The position numbers and the translations under genes are program-made. Under the pieces are notes generated by a model. It searched no databases. It worked only from the letters and a program-made list of their open reading frames with translations, and was not told the DNA's origin. Shown here in pieces: positions 44,839-54,285 of a DNA stretch of 64,000 nt (position 1 is its first letter; each line of letters begins with the position of its first letter). Source of the DNA: Seleniivibrio woodruffii (GTDB taxonomy: Bacteria > Chrysiogenota > Deferribacteres > Deferribacterales > Geovibrionaceae); contig NZ_SMGG01000003.1 of assembly GCF_004339245.1 (NCBI RefSeq), positions 275,106 to 339,105 on the forward strand. Direction: 5' to 3'.

Positions 44839-45819
44839 ATGCTGAAATATATCGCCTCAAGGCTTTTGGGGATGATTCCGCTTCTGTTCGGGATCACCCT
44901 GATATGTTTCTTTGTTATACATCTTGCTCCGGGCGATCCCGCTCAGTTTCTTGCGTCCATGAACCCGAAATTCTCCGAAACCGCATACCAGAAGTTCGAA
45001 AAGATGTACGGTCTGGACAAACCTGTCCATGAGCAGTATATCATGTGGCTCAAGCGTGTGGCTGTTCTGGATTTCGGAGAATCTTTCAGCCCTGACGGAA
45101 AAACAGTAACATCAAAAATTCTCGAAAGGATGCCCGTAACGATATATTTAAACGTGGCGGGAATGATCCTCATATTCCTCATAGCTCTGCCGTTGGGGGT
45201 CTGGTCGGCCTACAGGCAGAACAGCATATTTGATAAAAGCGTAACGGTCTTTGTTTTCATCGGCTTTGCGGTTCCGACCTTCTGGCTGGCACTCTTATGT
45301 ATGTATTATTTCGGAGTGATCAAAGGCTGGCTGCCAATATCAGGCCTCACCTCATACAACTTTGACCAGTTGTCGCCCATAGGCAAGGTCTGGGATATCG
45401 CATGGCATTCGTTCCTGCCTGTTCTGCTCTCAGTTTTCGGCGGACTGGCGGGGTTGAGCCGCTTTGCCAGAAACTCAATGCTTGAGGTGCTCGGCGAGGA
45501 CTATGTAGTCAGTGCCAGAGCCAGAGGTCTTTCTGAAAACACTGTGGTCTTCCGGCACGCCCTTAAAAATGCGATGCTTCCAGTTGTCACTATTCTGGGG
45601 CTTTCTGTTCCGGGGCTGATAGGCGGAAGCGTCATTTTTGAATCCATATTTGGCATAGCGGGAATGGGACAGCTCTTTTATCAGGCAGTAATGGCCAGAG
45701 ACTATCCGGTGGTGATGGGGATACTGGTGATGGGTGCGGTGCTCACTCTCATAGGCAATCTTATCGCAGATATATGCTATGGTCTGGTGGATCCGAGGAT
45801 CAGATATGGCAAAAAATAG
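44839..45819 (+). CDS. Peptide ABC transporter permease (OppB/DppB family)
   Basis: 326 aa, six membrane helices, with the family N-terminus ([21 protein letters not shown]) and the EAA loop ([20 protein letters not shown]). Nine nt after oppA; 14-bp overlap with oppC. Confidence 0.95.
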   Translation: MLKYIASRLLGMIPLLFGITLICFFVIHLAPGDPAQFLASMNPKFSETAYQKFEKMYGLDKPVHEQYIMWLKRVAVLDFGESFSPDGKTVTSKILERMPVTIYLNVAGMILIFLIALPLGVWSAYRQNSIFDKSVTVFVFIGFAVPTFWLALLCMYYFGVIKGWLPISGLTSYNFDQLSPIGKVWDIAWHSFLPVLLSVFGGLAGLSRFARNSMLEVLGEDYVVSARARGLSENTVVFRHALKNAMLPVVTILGLSVPGLIGGSVIFESIFGIAGMGQLFYQAVMARDYPVVMGILVMGAVLTLIGNLIADICYGLVDPRIRYGKK

Positions 45820-46636
45820 ACTTCTCAGAAAAATAAAAGGAAGCTGGCTCTTCTATTCAGGACTGAGCGTGGTTATGTTTTTCATCATAGTTGCGGTGTT
45901 CGCTCCGCTTGTTGCCACCCACGACCCCACAGCCATCGACCTTAACAACATATTCGCTGCCCCCTCCTCCGCCAACCTCTTCGGAACGGACGAACTGGGC
46001 AGAGATGTTTTCAGCAGGATAGTCTACGGCAGCAGGATATCGCTGTTCGTGGGATTTGTCGCAGTCGGCATATCTCTGGCGATCGGGGTTCTTCTGGGGC
46101 TTGCGGCGGGCTATTTCGGCGGCTGGGCGGATATTCTCATAATGCGCATAGTCGACATCATGCTCTGTTTCCCGTCTTTCTTCCTGATTCTGGCGGTGAT
46201 AGCGTTCCTTAACCCTTCGGTTTTCAATGTTATGGTGATAATAGGCCTTACAGGCTGGATGGGTGTGACCCGTCTGGTGCGTGCTGAGGTCATGAGTGTC
46301 AAAACCCGTGACTACATAACGGCGGCCAAGGTTCAGGGGCTTTCGCACGGAATCATCATGTTCAAGCATATTCTGCCCAACGTAATGACCCCCATATTTG
46401 TTACAGCCACTCTGGGAATTGCAGGAGCGATACTTACGGAAAGCTCCCTCAGCTTCCTCGGGCTTGGTGTTCAGCCTCCCGCTCCGTCATGGGGAAACAT
46501 TCTGACAGCCGGAAAGGACAACATCATGTTCGCATGGTGGCTCTCCATGTTTCCCGGCCTTGCCATATTTATTACTGTTCTGGGTTACAACCTTCTGGGC
46601 GAAGGCCTGAGGGATGTTCTGGATCCTAAGAATTAA
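45806..46636 (+). CDS. Peptide ABC transporter permease (OppC/DppC family)
   Basis: 276 aa, six helices, motifs [20 protein letters not shown]-like periplasmic start, [12 protein letters not shown] and EAA loop ([20 protein letters not shown]). ATG at 45806 with GAGG 7 nt upstream; overlaps oppB by 14 bp. Last gene of the parA-oppC run; its TAA shares TTAA with the convergent gene. No OppD/OppF follows, so an ATPase elsewhere must be recruited. Confidence 0.95.
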   Translation: MAKNRLLRKIKGSWLFYSGLSVVMFFIIVAVFAPLVATHDPTAIDLNNIFAAPSSANLFGTDELGRDVFSRIVYGSRISLFVGFVAVGISLAIGVLLGLAAGYFGGWADILIMRIVDIMLCFPSFFLILAVIAFLNPSVFNVMVIIGLTGWMGVTRLVRAEVMSVKTRDYITAAKVQGLSHGIIMFKHILPNVMTPIFVTATLGIAGAILTESSLSFLGLGVQPPAPSWGNILTAGKDNIMFAWWLSMFPGLAIFITVLGYNLLGEGLRDVLDPKN

Positions 46637-47820
46637 GCGGATCTTGGCGGAATAGCCAGAAGCATTTCGGGGTCTGCCTTTATCACGGTGCACTTAGCCA
46701 CAGCCTCTTCCATCGACAGACTGTATCCGTCTCTGATGTCCGACAGGGTATCGGCGAGGTAAAGCGCCTCTATGCATGCCTTTGTGTTGGCGGATGCCAG
46801 CTCGGGTGTGTGATGGAAAAGAGCGGCTTCAACGGCATACTGGTTGAAATTCCACATTTTCAGGAAATAGGCTCCCGCCTCCGCATGGTTCACTGCGAAA
46901 TTTCCGGATTCCTTTTCACAGGTTAAATAGTCAACTGACGGGTTCTCCTCTCTGTATTCTGCGATACTGCGGAATTCCAGAGGGAAATAGACCAGCTGAA
47001 CGAGTTTGCCGATATCGTGGATTATTCCTATTGAGCTGTTGAGGGGAGATATGAAAGGCTGTTCCTGCATACGGTTTATGCAGTGCATGTAGTAGTTTGC
47101 TTCAACCGAGTGTCTTACCATGAACTCGAAATAGCGGTGCTGTTCTGCGGTCATATTCAGGTTTGCGGTGAGTGAGTGCATCAGTACAATGTCCTTAACA
47201 GTGTTAAGACCCATAAACAGAATGGCCTTTTCCACTGAGGTTCCCGCAAAGCTGCCGTAAAATGCAGAGTTTGCAACGTGGAGAATTTTTGAGGTCAGTG
47301 TAACGTCTCCGGATATTACTTTAGCTATTTTGCCGATGGGTTCTTCATTGTTGATGGCGTTCATGAGAGTTTCGTAAACGCTCATCATGATAGGAAATGT
47401 GTTCGAACCGTTGTGAATCTGGCGAATGCGCCTGTTGTCCATACTGGTGTGCACACGTGCGATGTCGGCTAGTTTTGTCATTATGAGGGGTCTGTTTGCC
47501 GCGGAATCTATGTAGGCGCAGGCGATACCCTTGATGATGGCCTTGACTATCATCTCCTCGCTGGAACTGCTGCCCACTATCAGCCTTGTACTGAAACTGT
47601 TGAGAGATGCCGCATGCTGAAGGAAGTGGATGCCCGTTGTGCCGTCCAGATCGAACTCGCAGACGATTATATCGAAGGTCTTTCTTGAGATGAGGTCGTG
47701 CGCATCCTCTGTGTTTGCGGCGATGGTGATATTAAAAGCAAGCGTGCTTAAAATCTCTTTAACATCCATGCAGGCACGGCTGTGGTTACATAGGACAAGT
47801 AATGAAACATCGGGCTTCAT
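46633..47820 (-). CDS. Pseudo-receiver-HDOD domain signalling protein
   Basis: 395 aa. N-terminal receiver-like domain (about 5-125) that has lost the acidic pair (LCNHSRA) and the conserved Lys, and has Glu in the place of the phospho-Asp (IIVCEFDLDG). C-terminal HDOD domain (about 140-380) with an IIHDIGKL motif; an HD pair is visible although most HDOD proteins are non-catalytic. Likely a regulatory scaffold. SD GAGGA 9 nt upstream. Own promoter at 47843-47871. Confidence 0.85.
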   Translation of the reverse strand: MKPDVSLLVLCNHSRACMDVKEILSTLAFNITIAANTEDAHDLISRKTFDIIVCEFDLDGTTGIHFLQHAASLNSFSTRLIVGSSSSEEMIVKAIIKGIACAYIDSAANRPLIMTKLADIARVHTSMDNRRIRQIHNGSNTFPIMMSVYETLMNAINNEEPIGKIAKVISGDVTLTSKILHVANSAFYGSFAGTSVEKAILFMGLNTVKDIVLMHSLTANLNMTAEQHRYFEFMVRHSVEANYYMHCINRMQEQPFISPLNSSIGIIHDIGKLVQLVYFPLEFRSIAEYREENPSVDYLTCEKESGNFAVNHAEAGAYFLKMWNFNQYAVEAALFHHTPELASANTKACIEALYLADTLSDIRDGYSLSMEEAVAKCTVIKADPEMLLAIPPRSA

Positions 47821-47842
47821 AATAATATTCCTCGTATATTTT

Positions 47843-47871
47843 ATTATAAAGGAATAATGGTGAATTGGGAA
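47843..47871 (-). promoter_or_regulatory. Candidate promoter of the REC-HDOD gene
   Basis: On the minus strand TTCCCA (47866-47871), 17 nt, TATAAT (47843-47848), 22 nt before the start codon, just after the hypF stop. Confidence 0.6.
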
Positions 47872-47875
47872 GCGA

Positions 47876-50104
47876 TTAAAGGTCTATAGTGGGCAAAGTG
47901 TGAAAATTTCCGAAGAACGCCTGCCCAAGGGAGATACAGCCGTCATTGGGCGGTGTTTTCGAGTGGAGACGCAGGTTCAGCTCAGAGTTTTCAAATAGCG
48001 AGACAAGTTTTCCCACCAGATAAGTGTTCTGGAAAACTCCTCCGGAGAGAACAACGTCGGTGATTATATGCTGTGAGCAAAGCTCAAGTGCCCTTGAAAA
48101 TATCCAGTCTGCAAATCCGTTGTGGAATGAGGAGGCTATCAGATGCCTGTCGGTTCCTTTCCTGATGTCTTCAAGAACTGCGGCGAAAAGCTCTTCAGGG
48201 GAAGAAACGGAGTAGGTTCTGCCGGATGGTGTGCAAAGCCCTTCAAGCTTCATTGCCGAATGTGCTTCAAAAAGGTTTACAGGTGTCTGTGTAACAAGGG
48301 AGCCGATACTTTCAAAAAATCTGCCAGTTCCGGAAGTATTAATGCAGTTGATGCCTTTGTCTGCCATTCCGGTTATCAGGCTGATGTCTCTTTCTGTCAG
48401 CCCCGTGTTCCGGGTTACAATATCTGCGTTGTCTTTCAGCAGACCGAAGCTGTGGAGATATGACACCAGCATTCTGGCGGGGTTTTTGGCCGCCGCATCC
48501 ATGCCGGGCTGTGGAACGGATGGCATGGAAAGAGGTCTGGTTATCCTCATATCCTTCATAACAAAAAACTCGCCGCCCCAGATGGTTCCGTCAGTACCAA
48601 GACCCGTTCCGTCCATTATGACACCGAGAACGTTGTCTTTTAGCCCGTTCTCCGCCATACAGGCGAACATGTGCGCCAGATGGTGCTGAACCTTCACAAC
48701 GGGTATTCCGAGCTTTTCTGCGTACTCAGAGCTATGGTAGGTCGGGTGGAGGTCGCATACTGCAATATCGGGTGTCAGTCCGTACAGAGCTTCCATCTTT
48801 TTCACAGTTTCGTCATAGAAAGAGGTGGTTTCAGGATTGTCCAGATCGCCGATATACTGGCTGACGAATCCGTAGCCGTCCTTTGCAAGGGTAACACTGC
48901 TCTTAAGGTGTGCTCCCACCCCCAGAACGCATTTGTCCGAGGAGGCGGGCATTATCACCGGATAAGGAGCAAAGCCTCTGGCTCGGCGCAGAATGTAAGG
49001 TTTATTGTTAACCACTGCCGCCAGCGAGTCGTCGCATCGGTTGTGGATGGGTCTGTTATGGTGCAGGAAGTGCTCTGTGAAAAGAGAAAGGTTCTCTTCC
49101 GCCTCCTGTTCATCTTTTGCGATGGGCTCGTCTTTCAGGTTACCGCTGGTGGCTACTATATATTTTGTTTTCAGATGTTTCAGCAGGATAAGATGAAGCG
49201 GAGTGTATGCGGTCATGTAGCCCACTGAGGCCGACATAGGGCACACAAGGTGCGAAAGTGATGTGTTTTCACACTCAACGGTGACTATCGGTGCCGACTG
49301 GCTGAAAATGAGATTCCGCTGAGCCTCGGTCATATCAAGCTCTGCCAGAGTATCGGGCAGTGCCATAACTGCAAGCGGTTTATCCGGACGGTTTTTCAGC
49401 TCCCTGAGCCTTTGAATGGGTGCGTCACTGCATGCATCACAAATCAGATGATATCCGCCCAGACCTTTAACGGCCACTATCTCCCCTGAATCTATCAGCC
49501 CTGCGACATGTTTTATAGCTTCGATGCCTTCGAGGTTTCTGTAGTAAACGTGGGGGCCGCATACTGGGCATGCGTTCGGCTGTGCATGGAAGCGTCTGTC
49601 TGTTGGGTTTTCATATTCTGTGCGGCAGTCGGGACACATCTGAAAAGAGGACATTACGGTCTTTTCCCTGTCATAGGGCATATCGTACATGATGGTATAT
49701 CTGGGGCCGCAGTCGGTGCAGTTGGTGAAGGGATAGTTATACCTTCTGTCCGCAGGGTTCAGAATCTCCTTTGCACAGGAAGGGCAAACTGCTGTGTCCG
49801 GCGGCACGAGTGACAGCCCGCCTGATGAGACTGTCTTTTCTATGTTGAAATTGTTGAAAATCTGATATTCGGTTTCTTCTGCATAGCCCACGGTGATATG
49901 CGCCAGAGGGGGAGCATGCCTTTTGATATCGTCCAGAAAACTTTCAGCCTCCTCAAAGCTGTCTGCATTAATGCGCACCTCCACACCGTTTCCGCTGTTT
50001 ATCACAGAACCTTTAATGCCCTTTGACACCGCAAGGTTATAAACGAACGGCCTGAAACCGACCCCCTGAACTATTCCGTTGATGTGTATTACAAAAGTTC
50101 TCAT
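47876..50104 (-). CDS. hypF: Carbamoyltransferase HypF ([NiFe] hydrogenase maturation)
   Basis: Makes carbamoyl-AMP and thiocarboxamide on HypE as the source of the CN ligands of [NiFe] hydrogenases. 742 aa: acylphosphatase domain (HINGIVQGVGFRPFVYNLA), two zinc motifs of C4 form (CPSCAKE..CTDCGP and CPDCRTE..CPVCGP), YrdC-like domain (VKGLGGYHLICDA), and Kae1-like C-terminal domain (QHHLAHMFACM, VLSGGVFQN). No hydrogenase or other hyp genes are in the window. It overlaps trkH by ATGA. Confidence 0.95.
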   Translation of the reverse strand: MRTFVIHINGIVQGVGFRPFVYNLAVSKGIKGSVINSGNGVEVRINADSFEEAESFLDDIKRHAPPLAHITVGYAEETEYQIFNNFNIEKTVSSGGLSLVPPDTAVCPSCAKEILNPADRRYNYPFTNCTDCGPRYTIMYDMPYDREKTVMSSFQMCPDCRTEYENPTDRRFHAQPNACPVCGPHVYYRNLEGIEAIKHVAGLIDSGEIVAVKGLGGYHLICDACSDAPIQRLRELKNRPDKPLAVMALPDTLAELDMTEAQRNLIFSQSAPIVTVECENTSLSHLVCPMSASVGYMTAYTPLHLILLKHLKTKYIVATSGNLKDEPIAKDEQEAEENLSLFTEHFLHHNRPIHNRCDDSLAAVVNNKPYILRRARGFAPYPVIMPASSDKCVLGVGAHLKSSVTLAKDGYGFVSQYIGDLDNPETTSFYDETVKKMEALYGLTPDIAVCDLHPTYHSSEYAEKLGIPVVKVQHHLAHMFACMAENGLKDNVLGVIMDGTGLGTDGTIWGGEFFVMKDMRITRPLSMPSVPQPGMDAAAKNPARMLVSYLHSFGLLKDNADIVTRNTGLTERDISLITGMADKGINCINTSGTGRFFESIGSLVTQTPVNLFEAHSAMKLEGLCTPSGRTYSVSSPEELFAAVLEDIRKGTDRHLIASSFHNGFADWIFSRALELCSQHIITDVVLSGGVFQNTYLVGKLVSLFENSELNLRLHSKTPPNDGCISLGQAFFGNFHTLPTIDL

Positions 50105-51552
50105 CGTTTCCAGAACATCGGTGTGAAGAGCACCAGAACGGTGTATATCTCAAGCCTGCCTATGAGCATGGCGGCACTCAGTGTCCATTTTACATATTCG
50201 GGGAAAAAGGCAAAGTTTTCCGTTGGACCTATGAGACCGAAACCGGGGCCTATGTTGCCGAGAGTCGTCAGCGATGCGCTGAGGGCTGTCATCATATCGA
50301 CACCTGATGTTGAGACTATCAGTGTTACAAACAGCGCAGTGGTTATATAAAGAAAGAAAAACCCGCTTATGGCATAGACGATGTTCTTCTTAACGGGCTG
50401 ACCGTTGATACGCAGGGAGAATACGGCACGGGGGTGGATGAGATATTTCATCTCGTTCAGACCCTGTTTAAGCAGAGTTATTATCCTGATAACCTTTATA
50501 CCGCCGCCTGTTGAGCCGGAACAGCCGCCCACAAACATCAGCAGAAAGAGAACAGTCTGGGCGAGGAAAGGCCATTTCTCATAGTCATCATTTGCAAATC
50601 CCGTGGTGGTTATGAAACTAGCCACGTTGAAGACCGCATAGCGGAAACTCTTTTCATAACTGTCATATACAGTTCCGGTGAGAGATACGGTTGCGATCAG
50701 AGTTGCCAGAGCCACTATAACCAGATAGGTCTTAAGCTCCGAATCCGCCAGAACAGGCTTAAGGTTGCCTGTGAGAAAACGGAAATGGAGAGAAAAGTTT
50801 ATGCCCGAAAGGAGCATGAAGATAGTGAGGACGTAGTCTATGTATGCGGAATCGTAGTGCATAACGCTGGTGTTCTTGGTTCCGAAACCGCCTGTTGCAA
50901 CTGTTGCAAAGGTGTGGTTTAGCGAATCGAACAGGCTCATTCCGCCGAACATCAGAAGTGCCGCCAGGGCGACTGTGAAGCCGAGATAGATATACCACAG
51001 ATATTTTGCCGTTTCGGTTATTCTAGGGGTCAGCTTGTCCACAGTCGGGCCGGGAGCCTCCGCCTGAATGAGCTGAATGCCTCCGATGCCCAGCAGGGGA
51101 AGGATCGCCACCGCAAGAACAACAATACCCATTCCGCCCAGCCAGTGGGTCAGGGAGCGCCAGAAAATTATTGATTTCGGCAGAGCTTCTATATCGGAAA
51201 TAACGCTTGCGCCTGTTGTTGAAAATCCTGAGATTGTCTCAAAAACAGCATCGGCATAGGTGGGCACAGCCTCAGAAAGGTGATATGGAATGGCACCTAC
51301 CAGCACGGCGACAACCCAGCTGGCCGTGACCAGCAGGAACCCGTCCTTTGTGGAAAGTGTTTTTGGCCTTTCATCGATAAGGATTCTCAGCGCAGAAACT
51401 CCGATGCCTATAAGAAGCACACCGGAAAGAAAGAAGCTGTAAGCAGCGTTTGCCTCTTTAAAATAGATGGCCATTGTTCCGCAGATAAGGTGGAATGCGG
51501 CAATGACAACCTGAAGGATTGCGATTATTTTTATTATTGCTTTGTAGTGCAT
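50101..51552 (-). CDS. trkH: Trk-type potassium uptake channel subunit TrkH
   Basis: 483 aa integral membrane protein with the four M1-P-M2-like repeats of SKT transporters; selectivity-loop glycines visible in TTGASV, TVATGGFG, TTTGFAN and TTLGNIG. Forms the K+ channel gated by TrkA rings. Starts 3 nt after trkA and overlaps hypF by 4 nt. Confidence 0.95.
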   Translation of the reverse strand: MHYKAIIKIIAILQVVIAAFHLICGTMAIYFKEANAAYSFFLSGVLLIGIGVSALRILIDERPKTLSTKDGFLLVTASWVVAVLVGAIPYHLSEAVPTYADAVFETISGFSTTGASVISDIEALPKSIIFWRSLTHWLGGMGIVVLAVAILPLLGIGGIQLIQAEAPGPTVDKLTPRITETAKYLWYIYLGFTVALAALLMFGGMSLFDSLNHTFATVATGGFGTKNTSVMHYDSAYIDYVLTIFMLLSGINFSLHFRFLTGNLKPVLADSELKTYLVIVALATLIATVSLTGTVYDSYEKSFRYAVFNVASFITTTGFANDDYEKWPFLAQTVLFLLMFVGGCSGSTGGGIKVIRIITLLKQGLNEMKYLIHPRAVFSLRINGQPVKKNIVYAISGFFFLYITTALFVTLIVSTSGVDMMTALSASLTTLGNIGPGFGLIGPTENFAFFPEYVKWTLSAAMLIGRLEIYTVLVLFTPMFWKR

Positions 51553-51555
51553 GGA

Positions 51556-52899
51556 CTACTCGGAGAAAAAGGGCTGAATGGATTCCGCCGTGTTGTCGGC
51601 GGAGAACGTCAGCGCAATATCGCCGGACTGGAGAACAAAATTGCCGTCGGGAATGTATGTCTGATTGTTTCTGGCCACAGCGGCAATGAGGCTCCCTTTC
51701 GGCAGTTTCAGATCTTTCAGCGGCTTTTTTGTGACCTCGGCGTTCAGAGACACGAAAAATTCGGCCACTTCCGCCTTGCCGTTCAGAACTTTTATAACGC
51801 TCTTTATATTCCCTTTGCGGATGAATTTCAGGATTGCGTTCACCGAGCTTATCTTAGGGCTGACAGTGGAATCTATCCCGAGGTCATCGGATATTGTAAT
51901 GTAGTTGCTTTTATTCACAAGAGCCACCGCACGGGCGATGCCTTTGGATTTTCCGTATATGGCCGCCAGAATATTCAGTTCTTCGTTGTGGGTTGTGCAG
52001 ATTATGGCGTCGCTGTTGAAAAGCTGTTCATCCTCGAAGATGCTCTCGTCGGAAACGTCGGCGTTCAGCACCAGCGCATCGGGGAAATCAGCTGTAAGGG
52101 TCTTGCATATTTCATAATCTTTATCGATTATCTTAATATTTTTTCCGAGTTTCAGAAGCATATCGGCAACGTGTCTTCCGACGTTTCCGCCGCCGAGGAT
52201 AACGATGGATTTCAGCTTTTTGCCGATCATACCCGCTTTTTTAAGGATCTTTACGAAACTGCGGGATGAGGCCACGAGATAAACATGGTCTTTGTCCTCA
52301 ATAACGGTGTCGCCGTCGGGGATAACTATCTCTTCGTCACGCATTATACCTGTGATGAGAAATTCCTCTTTCAGTTCCCGCTTTATGTCTTTCAGTGATT
52401 TTCCGCAGAAGAACGAATCCTCGTCAACGATGATGTCCCTGAGCTGAATGTTGACATCCTCGAACAGGAATATATCGCTGGTGGCTCCGTGCTGAACGGT
52501 TGAAACGATGGCCTTTGCCGCCTCTATCTCTGGGTTTACGACGTAGTCCACTCCGGCGAGGTTGCTTCCGAACATGCGTGTTCTGGAGTAGCTCACGTTG
52601 CGCACACGGGCAATTTTAACGGGAACCTCGAACTCGCTGGCCACTATGAAACAGGTGATCATGTTCACTTCGTCATAGTCGGTTGCGCTGATGAACGCAT
52701 CCGCACCGGATATGCCAGCCTCTTTAAGCGTGTCGGGGTTTGTGGCTTCGCCTGTAACCACCAGACAGTCAAGGCGTGAAGCGGCATACTTCGCCCTTGC
52801 GGGGTTCTTTTCGATCATCACAACGTCTTTTCCATCGTTTATGAGCGAGGATGCGATATGAAAACCGACCTCCCCTGCCCCTGCAACAACTATTTTCAT
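51556..52899 (-). CDS. trkA: Trk system potassium uptake regulator TrkA
   Basis: 447 aa with two tandem RCK units, each having an NAD-binding Rossmann motif (VVAGAGEVGFHIA near the start; VILGGGNVGRHVAD near residue 234) and a TrkA-C domain. Peripheral cytoplasmic gating subunit for TrkH. First of the trkA-trkH-hypF set. Confidence 0.95.
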   Translation of the reverse strand: MKIVVAGAGEVGFHIASSLINDGKDVVMIEKNPARAKYAASRLDCLVVTGEATNPDTLKEAGISGADAFISATDYDEVNMITCFIVASEFEVPVKIARVRNVSYSRTRMFGSNLAGVDYVVNPEIEAAKAIVSTVQHGATSDIFLFEDVNIQLRDIIVDEDSFFCGKSLKDIKRELKEEFLITGIMRDEEIVIPDGDTVIEDKDHVYLVASSRSFVKILKKAGMIGKKLKSIVILGGGNVGRHVADMLLKLGKNIKIIDKDYEICKTLTADFPDALVLNADVSDESIFEDEQLFNSDAIICTTHNEELNILAAIYGKSKGIARAVALVNKSNYITISDDLGIDSTVSPKISSVNAILKFIRKGNIKSVIKVLNGKAEVAEFFVSLNAEVTKKPLKDLKLPKGSLIAAVARNNQTYIPDGNFVLQSGDIALTFSADNTAESIQPFFSE

Positions 52900-52958
52900 A
52901 CGAAAAGCCTACTATATAACAGTTGTAAACTCAATATAATTGTTTTATCCTTTAGTCC

Positions 52959-54281
52959 ATGCTGAATAAGGATTTTATCAACAAATACACACAGATTTTC
53001 AAACAGGATGCCGATGCATTTTTTGCGGGTCTCATGCGTGAGAAGAGCAGACACATAAGGCTGGCCTCAGCCCGCAGTGCGGACTATCTGAAAGAACTTT
53101 CGGAACAGGACATTTCCGCTTCACCCATCGCCATTCCCAATGTTTACAGTATAACAGATAATGCTGAGAAACTTACCGAAACGATCGGTTTTCAGACCGG
53201 CGGGTTCTACATTATGAACCCTTCATCCGTCTTTACCGCAAATATTCTGACATCGCTCATGCCGGACTATCCGTATATTCTGGACGTGTCCAGTGCGCCG
53301 GGCGGCAAAACCTGCGCCATTGCCGATCTGCTGAAAAATCGGTGTGCAATAATCGCCAACGAACCCTCTCCAAAAAGACTTAAATCACTGCAATTCAACA
53401 TAGAGAAATACGGAAGCTATTCCGTGCGCACTGTCAGCATGGACGGCCGCAGTCTGCATAAGGTCTTTGACGGATTTTTTGACGGGATACTTCTGGATGC
53501 TCCGTGCAGCAACGAAAACAAGATCGGCCGCAACAAAACCGTAAACGCCGAATGGACTCAGGAACTCACCGAGCGGATGGCAAAACTGCAGAAAGAGATA
53601 GCCCATTCCGCATTTCACTCCCTCAAGGAGGGCGGAGTAATGGTCTATTCAACCTGCACCTTCGCCATTGAGGAGAACGAAGAGGTCGTGAAATATCTGC
53701 TGGATTCCTTTGATTGTGAACTCATTGACATAAACAAAGGTCAATATACGAAAGGAATCAGCGGAAACGGGGACATAGACGGCAGGATAATCCGTTTTCT
53801 GCCCCATCTGGACGAATATGACGGGTTTTTCATTGCGGCTCTGCGCAAAAAAGGCGAACCGTCCACGGGCGGCAGCTTTATCCGCCTGAAACCCGACAAA
53901 GACGTTCAGACATTTTTTACGGAATTTCCCGAATATACCGAGATATATGAAAAGGGCGGTTCCAGATATCTGACCACCAGAATGGATAGGAGCATAAACT
54001 TTAAGAGTAACGGAATAATGCTCTTTAAACGTGAAGGGGAGCTGGCTTCACAGGCTTTCTGGCAGCTGGCGGATTTTGTTAAAGACGAGCTGAAGACTCA
54101 GACTGACTATTCCGGCGCACTCAGGTATCTGAAAGGGTTTGACATAGACATGCCCGCCGATTATCATGGCGGGGCAGTTTATTATAAGGATATCCCGGTC
54201 GGAATGTCTAAACCTGTTCAGGGAATGCTCAAAAACAAGCTGGATCGATATTTCCTCTACGGAAAAAACATAGAGTGGTAG
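52959..54281 (+). CDS. NOL1/NOP2/Sun family RNA m5C methyltransferase (RsmF-like)
   Basis: 440 aa. SAM-binding motif VSSAPGGKTCAIADLL, motif IV DAPCS with Cys183 and motif VI STCTF with catalytic Cys233. The N-terminal domain and a C-terminal roughly 150-residue extension (PUA-like/FAU) resemble RsmF and related rRNA or tRNA m5C enzymes; the target cytosine cannot be read. Followed after 4 nt by the L,D-transpeptidase-fold gene, so it is the first gene of the cell-wall set. Confidence 0.9.
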   Translation: MLNKDFINKYTQIFKQDADAFFAGLMREKSRHIRLASARSADYLKELSEQDISASPIAIPNVYSITDNAEKLTETIGFQTGGFYIMNPSSVFTANILTSLMPDYPYILDVSSAPGGKTCAIADLLKNRCAIIANEPSPKRLKSLQFNIEKYGSYSVRTVSMDGRSLHKVFDGFFDGILLDAPCSNENKIGRNKTVNAEWTQELTERMAKLQKEIAHSAFHSLKEGGVMVYSTCTFAIEENEEVVKYLLDSFDCELIDINKGQYTKGISGNGDIDGRIIRFLPHLDEYDGFFIAALRKKGEPSTGGSFIRLKPDKDVQTFFTEFPEYTEIYEKGGSRYLTTRMDRSINFKSNGIMLFKREGELASQAFWQLADFVKDELKTQTDYSGALRYLKGFDIDMPADYHGGAVYYKDIPVGMSKPVQGMLKNKLDRYFLYGKNIEW

Positions 54282-54285
54282 GTTA

